From Chara braunii (Eukaryota; Streptophyta; Charophyceae; Charales; Characeae), in the NCBI GenBank assembly GCA_003427395.1, contig BFEA01001377.1:1-37154 (forward strand): 37,154 nt of DNA. Reading direction: 5' to 3'. Of this stretch, positions 13,101 through 22,100 are shown piece by piece. The position numbers and the translations under genes were made by a program. The notes beneath the pieces are model-generated. The model did not search any database, had not been told where the DNA came from, and was given only the letters and a program-made list of their open reading frames with translations. Within the stretch, counting starts at the first letter, position 1, and each line of letters opens with the position of its first letter.

Positions 13101-16100
13101 TGCTTAGCAGTGTTAGCACTACCCCGCATCAGACCCCGCCTCCGACCCCGCCTCAGACCACGAATCCAACTGGTGTTCGTTACGGAGTAAATTCACCGAC
13201 TTAGAACTCGCCCCCCATTACTGAACATTATGGGGGTCGTGTTCTCCTGGGTGGGGGAATCCGTAGGAACAAAGGAACAAAACTTTGGACGTCGGTGAAG
13301 TAGATAGCTACTGTGAAAGGAGAGAAATACATAGCTACGCGTTTTTTTATCTATTTTCTTTTTTCTCGGGTGAGGGTTTCCCAGTGCCACCATTTAAGGA
13401 GAATACTTCTAAAAAACAAAAACTAAACCCCCCGGGTGGTTTCATTCCCGTTACTACCTACCGCAAGGTCAATTTTCCAGTGCCCTCCCGTCTTTTGTTT
13501 TTTTCATTCAGAACGGGTTTCCCAGTGCCACCATTTAAGGAGAATACTTTTAAAAATCAAAAACTAAACCCCCCGGATGGTTTCATTCCCGTTACTACCT
13601 ACCGCAAGGTCGATTTTCCAGTGCCCTCCCGTCTTTTGTTATTTTCATTCAGAAATTGCAAGTGATTAGGTCTTGAACTGTTCATCATTTTGATGATATG
13701 AAACTGTGTAACTTGAATTGTTATCAAACCATCTAATGGCTTCGAACTAGTTTGCAGATTTTTTAATTGTTTACGAAATTAAAAAAGACAGTTCGACTTC
13801 TCAAATTTTGACCTATCTATTTTAATTTCGTTCAAAAACATTCTTGAAGATCCAACTAAATTGGCCGTAAAACATCCCTTTAGCGAAATCATCAGTTTGC
13901 ATATTCTTGAATTGTTTTCGAAATTTGAGAACTAGACTTGTTTTCAGTAGACATCAACGAAAAAAAAAAACATTTTGTTTCCCGAGAGGATGAGCAAAAC
14001 GCGATTTCGAGAGCAAATGAAACTTCGGAGGCCGATATCATTTAGTAAATAACGTGTGAAAGGTCTAGTTGAACAAATTCACAAAAAAAAAAAAACAGGA
14101 AGTACCAACAAATAGCGCGTTTTCGAAGTTTCCTTGCAGAATGTCAGTCGCGATCCGAAAGATGCATTTTTGCAACGAATACTTGGACCCCGCCCGCAAA
14201 TAGTTTCGGGCACCGGTGGTAAGGAGAACTGCTAGCCAAACTCGCGCATTCGGATTCTAGTCGTCTACAAAATAAAGTGTGGAATGAGAAAGCTGAACAA
14301 AAATAATAAAAAATTATGAGAACGAAATCGTTTACTCAAGTTCGGAGGTACAGGCAAAATATGGCAAAAGAACGCTCGAGTGACGTTAAGCAAGTAAAGA
14401 CAACTCCAAGCCAAACTGTACATTTGAAAAAAAAGGCCACTTCGAATACGCAGCTGCCTGCACACCTCATACTGCGTACTATTATTCTTTCGCCTTTCAC
14501 CTAAGATCACCGTGGGAAACAAAAACAAGTAAAAATCACCGTGGTGCGATCGCACTAAGCAGCTTAGTCAATGTTTTTCCGGCAACTCGACACGATAAGA
14601 GGTTGATAGATACTTTATATTTTTCTAAAGGCATTTATTTCCACCCCAATGCGAAAAAATCGTAACCCGAGAATGATCATACGCATTAAACAAAAAGAGC
14701 AACTTTTGAACATGCATTTCAGCCATCCGTCGAACATAACACACCCCAACCTGACCTCAAAGCTAGCTTATGTATGTTCAACATTTTGAAACTCAAACCG
14801 TGACTGCGCCCTAGTTTTTTTCCTCAAGAAAAACTTACCATTGAACACAATCTTCAAACAGTATTTTCGACACGGTTTCTGCACACGGAAACGTCACGAC
14901 AAAACATTTAGGTGAGCGTCACTACAAACCAGAAGGGAACCGAATGACTCGCCGAAGGAGGAAACATGCTTGTCCTTGAAGAAGGGAAATAACCAAATAT
15001 AGAACAATCACGCTGAGCGCATACTCACACGAGGGCGTTTTCTACTGAGCTCTGGATGCGATTGCGGTCCAGATTCATTCGCGTCTGAACACAAATAATC
15101 TTTTTTTTCACATCTTTGGCTCTCACCCCACTACTCTCGACATGTGCAAAACGAGAGCGAATCTTTAGCTTGAACGTGGCTTTCTTCTATTGTGCATGTC
15201 GAGAGTAGTGGAGCGACGCCCTTTCTCCGTTGAGATCCCTGAACAAAAAAGCAAATGATGAGATGGCGATGAAGGCATGGAGAACTTTGCTTGAGCTCAA
15301 CACCTTTGGCTCTTCACGGCGAAGGTATCGCATGGTGAGGTACGACGGCACCCCCCTTCGGCGAAGAACTAGGGAGTCGACAAAGCCGATACGAGCTACC
15401 TTCTTTTGCCGAATACAAAGTACGGTCATTGTAGCTGCATTTGGAGTATGTTTCAGTCTAAATACAGCCGTAACGACCGTGCATTCGGGGGATGAAGCTA
15501 GTAAATGCGAGCTACTGAGGGGACATAACCGAGACTAGCTGCCTTCTTTCTAGCTGTATCTGGCTTGGGTTATCTTTCAATCTAAAAACATCTATAGTGA
15601 CCACACGTATTCGGGGAGAAAAGTAAGTAAGGGCATCGACGAGGTACCGAAGACGCAAGGAAAAACACGTCTTTGCCAAAGAAAACGCATCGTCCTTATA
15701 GCTGTATTTGGGGTATGGACGTGGTAACGAAGATATAAGGAAAACACTTCTTTGCCGAATACAACGTACGGTCTCCTACCACAGCTATCATGACCGTTCA
15801 TTAGTTTGTGGGGAGAAAGGTAGTAAAGGCGTGGACGAGGTGCCGAAAACACGAGGAAAACACGTCTTTGCTGAAATAAACGTACGGTCATTATACCTGT
15901 ATTTCGACCCGAAATACAGCTATATTGACCGTAAGTTGTATTCGGGGGAAAAAGGTAGTAAAGGCATGGATGAGGTAAAGACAACATAACTGGTAGACGA
16001 TAGATAAAAAGACGTTAGAACGCGAAGACATGCGATGAATGCAAGTGAACTGCTACCGTCTTTCGCCCAGATCGTACGGGCTACCGTCTTCCCCCCAACG

Positions 16101-19100
16101 TAACGCACCCTCATAAGGAAGGTATACGAGCGAACATTCCAGTCCGATACAGTCAAAATGAGACTGCATTGTGTTCGGCGGAAGACGGTACCAGTGCACA
16201 AAGCCGCAGCCTTGGCGTCAGGTGCGCACCCTGACACATGCAATTTTGTACAAATGATGGCCCACTATTTGTAGCAATATCCTCGATGCGGAACAGGCCT
16301 GTTCCAACAAGGATGCGCAAACCGTCTTCACCCGAATAGAAATCATGCAATTCCAGTAGAAACGAACTGAAGTCCAACCGTCTCTACAACCCCCGATCAT
16401 TATCGCTGTATCTAGACTGAAAGTTGCCCCAAATAGCGAGCGCCGCCCCACGGGCATAGTGTGGAACGCCCGAAAGCCCTCCCCTCCCCCCCCACCCTTT
16501 TCAGTCATTTACCACCGGCCACGACGGTTATGTCCGTGAGATCGAGAACGAATGCTACGTCCAATATATGTTTTGCTCTGTATATATAATGTATATATAT
16601 GCTTAAATCTACAGATCGTGTATATATACGTATACATTTATTCGCCGGTCTGTGCCACCGTGTATGCTTTCCATCTTGGAAGATCCGTCTTTTCCTGTCT
16701 TGCGCTCCGCTAGTGTATATATATAAGAATCCGAGGATGTTTTCTTCTCCCCTAATCTGCATGACTGCTTCCCCCCATTTCGGGCGAAGACGGTAGAGCT
16801 AGTACCTGATACGAATTCGCGCCAGACATACAGGACTGCTTCATGTCGCTGCTTCACTACCGTCTTCAACCGAATACAAGGAACGGTCTAGATTCAAAGT
16901 TGGGCGAAATGAAGCTATAATGACCGTACGTTGCATTTGGGTGAAGACGGTAGGTAGAGCTAGTACCTGATTTTTCAATATACGACCTGATTTTTTAATA
17001 TATTTCAAATAGAATAGAAGTAAAACAAAACAATCGACAGGAAGACATCATCTTTAGGTTAAGGAGGAAGGGGGGAAAAAAGACATCATACGGAATAAAG
17101 AATAGGGAGAACAGAGATGCATGTCGGCCCACTATCACGCAGACATCACCTCCATACCTGAATTTAAAAACATTCTTAAAAGGTCAAAGGAGAGAATGTG
17201 AGGTGCACAATGAATGCCCAGAGTGAGAAAACTATGCGAGCAACAGTTTGAATGCATCTGGACACGAATACAGCGCTACTAGATTTTTAATGCAGCTGGA
17301 CACGATGCGGTCCAAGTACATAATAGATTCGTTCAGAGACTGAGGGCATATCAATTAAACAGCTGGTGTCGCCAAGTCCAAGTACATGATCGATTCGTAC
17401 GCATGCAAGCACGAAAACCAAAACATCATTTCGAGCAATCCGTGCAATACACACTAGTTCTTCCACATTCTTCCGGCTTAGGGGACTCGTTGCACCATCC
17501 GCCAAGTTTTTGAATCCATCTGGACAGACCAAGTTAAGATGCGTTCAACATGTTGGCGAAAGGGCGAGTGGTGCAACTAGGCCCAGGGCCCTTCACTCAC
17601 CAGGTAAAAGCGCTCGCCAATTTCGCTAACCCACTTATACTGATCCAATCTTGTCTGATAAGCGAAGCCTGCAAGTACATTCAGTGATCACGATGGCCAA
17701 CAACTTAGTTCAGAATAGTTAACGAAATTCCGACAATTTTTTCATTTTTTAAAGCTATATTCTTCTCTCACCGAAAACCTCGCAACAAGGTAAACATTGG
17801 TTGAGAAAATCAATAAAGCGCTGTAAAGTATGTCAATGCAAAAACTTCAAAAAAACAAAAAAATGCTGTACACGCTTGACGTCAATGTAGTAAACATAGC
17901 AATCACTACCACTTCGTCTAAAGCAGCAGGACAAACAGGTAGACAACTTCTTTAGCAACCTACCGCCTTCGCCCGGTCATCATCGCATATCTAGACTGAA
18001 AGTTGCACCGAACGCAGACCGGACGTTCTATTCGGGTAAATGCGCTTAAACGTCATTGTAGCAAACAGCAAGCAAACTACCGTCTTCACCCACCCGAACA
18101 CAACTCCCGGTGACCTGTATCCAGACTGAAAGTTGCACCGAATGCAGTTACAATGACCGGGCATTCTATTCATGTTTATTCATGTAAACGTGCTTCAATG
18201 CAGTAAACAGAAATCAAACTTCTTCGTGTAAGCAGCTGGAAGAAGCGGTACACGATTTCTTCAGCAAAGTACCGTGTTCACCGGAATAGAACGCCAGTCA
18301 CTGTATCTAGACTGAAAGTCGTACCGAATGCAGTAACTGTTATAATGACCGGACGTTCTATTCTGGCAAAAGTGCTTTAGACGTCAATGTACTGAACGCA
18401 GCAATCGAGCTACTTCGTGTATGCAGCGGGACCAAGCGGTACACAATTTCTTAAGCAAAGTATCGTCTTCACCCGAATAGAACGCCCGGTCATCATTGCC
18501 GTACCGAACGCTGTTACAATGACCGGGCATTCTATTCGGTTTACGACGGTAGGACAAAACAGAAGCGTAAAACACGGACGGACGATCGAATTTCATCTCC
18601 AAGATATGGCATCCAATCCATCAGTTCATGGACTCAGGGCCTTTCGTTTTGTACACGGTAGCTCAAAATAGTATGTAAAAAATAAAAGTCAAAAAAATAG
18701 TATTAGTTATCTGCTATCAGTGGAGGCCGAACGCAGTTGTCTGCATTTCAAAAATTGAGGGCTGTACCAACTGAGTTCGGCGTCAGTTTTTTTCAGGCCC
18801 CTTAAAATGAAAAGGGATCCCGCCGCCGTGCTCTCGATTACCGTCTTCACCGGACATAAAGGCTGTATTTGGGGCAACCATCAGTATAAATACCGCGATA
18901 ATTACCATAAGTTTTTGTATTCGTGTGAAGACGGTAGGGGGACTCATGAACAACCAAAGACTGAGCAACGGAGTCAGTCAATTTCAATGGTAGAACCTTT
19001 AACGACAAACGAATCGTCATGCATATCACACAACTTAATAAGCGAAGCAAGACTAAGGCCGAACACACACTAGCACTACTACCTCTGGCCACATTTACGG

Positions 19101-22100
19101 CCGGATATGTGTGCATCCGACAACAATTCCGCCCAGAAACAAGTACAACGAGGTGCTTCGTGCGAGTATGCCGAATCGTCTTCCGCATCACTCCACTTAG
19201 CAATAAGCAAAGCACAACAAAGGGCGTACTCACACCAGCACTATCTTGAATGTATTTGACCGCATTTACGGTCCAACATGTATGCATCTGGTCGCAATTC
19301 CGTCCAGAAACAAGTACAAAAACGCTGGTGTGAGTTGAGCATAAATGAAGTAGGGGCTCAAACGAAATCCGAAATCATTCAGTGAAATACACATTAAACC
19401 ACCAGTACTTGGCCCAGCTATCGGCCGCCGGGAAAAAATAGAGTAGAAACATTTCTAGTCGGATGAATTGGGGCGCTCCTGCAGTGGCCCGTACGTTTCC
19501 TACAGCCGTGCATTGTTAACTGGCACGACTTTAGGGAGCCATGGTAGTTTAAGGGCCTCGCTCCACTACTCATCACGTGCACAAACGACAAAAAATATCT
19601 TTCCATGTTCTGCCAGAAAATTCTTCTCATTTTACACATTTGGCGAGTGGTCGAGCGAGGCTCTAAGAACGCGCTTTCCTAGCTAAAGGCATTTACGGAC
19701 GCGATCGCAGTCAGATGCCCAGGTCAGGCCGTAATTGCAAACAGATGCATTTTGAAAAGATCTATCGAGAGTATGCACTTAGCTGATCGATTACGCACCC
19801 AATTTAGAGAAAGGCTGTACGTTAAACACTTACGGTAAACTAAAAGAGGCCCTCATTTTTTCGAGGCTGAAATGCGCAGCCATTTCCTCTTTTTATACTT
19901 TTACCGAACATCCCACTCAAGCACATGCGAGTGTAAATACTCCTTTGGGGCATTTAATTTTGACGTTCACGGTCGCAATTTCAGCGTTTATTTAACCGAA
20001 ATCGTTGGGCTTACCGGGTTCCCGCCAGTAGCACATGACGATTTCGGTTCAGGAAACGCTGAAATTGCGGTCAGGAACGTCAAAGCTAAATGTTCAATGC
20101 ACCATTCCATTATAACCCGCAAGCACTGATATCCGTATTTCTATCGGAGTTCCCACATCATCATGTTCGTTGTAAATGCATTCCACTAGCAACCAGCACG
20201 CATTTCATTACGTATGTCCCTCAATGAGGAGAAAACAGCTTAAAAAAAAGAAAAAAAAAATCCATATAGCAATAATAATTCATGCATTCCATAGATATGA
20301 TGATAAACGGCACGACAGCAGGAATTCCAATAGATATGATGATAAACTTCACGACATCAGGAATTCCAATGGATATGATGGTAGACACCCATGCACTCCA
20401 ATCACATTATGATTAAGTAACTCAACGTACCTTGGAAACACTCGATAAGCTTCCCCGTCGTCTCGATGAAAGTTCCCGGACCGATGGTTTCGGATCCGCC
20501 GCCGTTGTCAACGTTTCCGGAACCGCCGCCCTGCCCGCCGCTGCCTGCTCCACCGCCACCAATAACGACACCGCCGCCATCGCCACCACTACCGCCATCA
20601 TCTCCAGCTCCGCCTCCCCCGCCGCTTCCGCTGCCACTGCCCCCGCTATCACCGCTCCCGCTCCCGCTGTCTCCGCCGCTGCCGCTGCTATCGCCGCCAG
20701 AGCCCCCTTCTCCATTGCCACTCCCTCCGCCTCNNNNNNNNNNNNNNNNNNNNNNNNNNNNNNNNNNNNNNNNNNNNNNNNNNNNNNNNNNNNNNNNNNN
20801 NNNNNNNNNNNNNNNNNNNNNNNNNNNNNNNNNNNNNNNNNNNNNNNNNNNNNNNNNNNNNNNNNNNNNNNNNNNNNNNNNNNNNNNNNNNNNNNNNNNN
20901 NNNNNNNNNNNNNNNNNNNNNNNNNNNNNNNNNNNNNNNNNNNNNNNNNNNNNNNNNNNNNNNNNNNNNNNNNNNNNNNNNNNNNNNNNNNNNNNNNNNN
21001 NNNNNNNNCCCCCGCCACTTCCGCCGCTGCCCCCACCGCCACTTCCACTACCGCCGCCGCTACCGCTCCCACCACCGCAGCCTCCAGTGGCAAAACAATC
21101 TGTCGTTTGATTATGAACAGCTACAGCCAAAGGAAAACGCAAACAAATCGCCAAGTTACTAGGGGTCCCTTGAGAGCAGTGGTGGCTAGGTACTGAAAGG
21201 TGAAAGAGTCTGAGCGATCAATATATTGTACTGTTTTTTAAAACACACCCTCTGAGAACGGCTACTTGAGCACCCTTGACATCTATCAAGTGCATATCTT
21301 CCTTGACGACGACATACTCCGCGACCACGAATGAATGAAGTTTCAGACAGCAGTCGCTACAAGGCCGATTTATTCGAAATGGGTGATTCAATAAGTCATT
21401 AAATCTGACAGAGCAAAAAGACCTTCATAAAATTCAATGTGATAAGGAAAAATTCCCTACTAATACGAAAGCAATTCAAAAAATCAATGAACGAACGACT
21501 CCTCGATAACGTCAACAATGAATTAATCAGACAATCATAGGTTTTGCTTCATTATCTCAAAATTTTCATTTTTATGAAATAAAGTTGTCTTTTCTCCTTT
21601 TCGATCAATCGGTCATTCGATGCATTTCAGTTCCGATTTTTCCCAGATCCAAAAACATCCACAAAATAGGTAAGAACAGAAAACAACCGCGCTCCCCCGA
21701 GCACCTCGCATCCGGATTACGGACGTGTACAAGCTAGCCTGCCAGTCCGGTGAAGCGAAAATAAGGTGCGATGTTGTCGGGGGAAGAGCAACCTCGTTAA
21801 GATTCCAGCCTTACAAACACGCACGTTCAATCACACAAAGCACAATTAAAAACTAATAATAATAATTAAAAAATATACTTTAAAACAAAAATATATAAAT
21901 GAATAAATAATAATAATAATAATAATTAAAAAATAGACTTAAAAACATAATATATAATTGAATAATAATAATATGATTCAATAGTAAATTAATAAATAAT
22001 CGTGAAAATTCCTGACTTGTACCCATACTACCCAATACCATAAAGATAGATAACAACAGAAACTTCCGCAGACCTCACGAACAGCGAAACACAGGGCAAG

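Larger units (their letters stand above)
9177..20430 (-). other. Repeat-filled intron of up to 11 kb (15.6 kb if the 9-kb exon is false)
   Basis: Contents, left to right: family A fragments near 9345-9400 and 9515-9560; family B at 9836-9960, 10499-10631 and 11092-11180; family C at 10160-10290 and 11231-11351; duplications at 11.64-11.78, 12.5-12.66 and 13.38-13.66 kb; a quiet AT-rich stretch 13.67-15.0 kb where I see nothing; then family A/B/C elements and arrays from 15.0 to 20.1 kb. No other exon could be placed with confidence. Confidence 0.5.

Noticed and set aside
17287-17532. Open minus-strand segment with an acceptor after CTTGGTCTGTCCAG, considered as the missing exon
   Set aside because: The start lies in sequence resembling family C scraps, and suitable phase 0 donors are weak. 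The 9-kb candidate fits better.
20290-20400. 39-bp direct repeats as a CRISPR-like array
   Set aside because: Units are contiguous with no unique spacers, and the setting is a eukaryotic intron.
20432-21196. Pro-rich and Ala-rich plus-strand frames across the N gap
   Set aside because: They are antisense shadows of the Gly/Ser exon, which has splice signals and Cys/sequon context on the minus strand.
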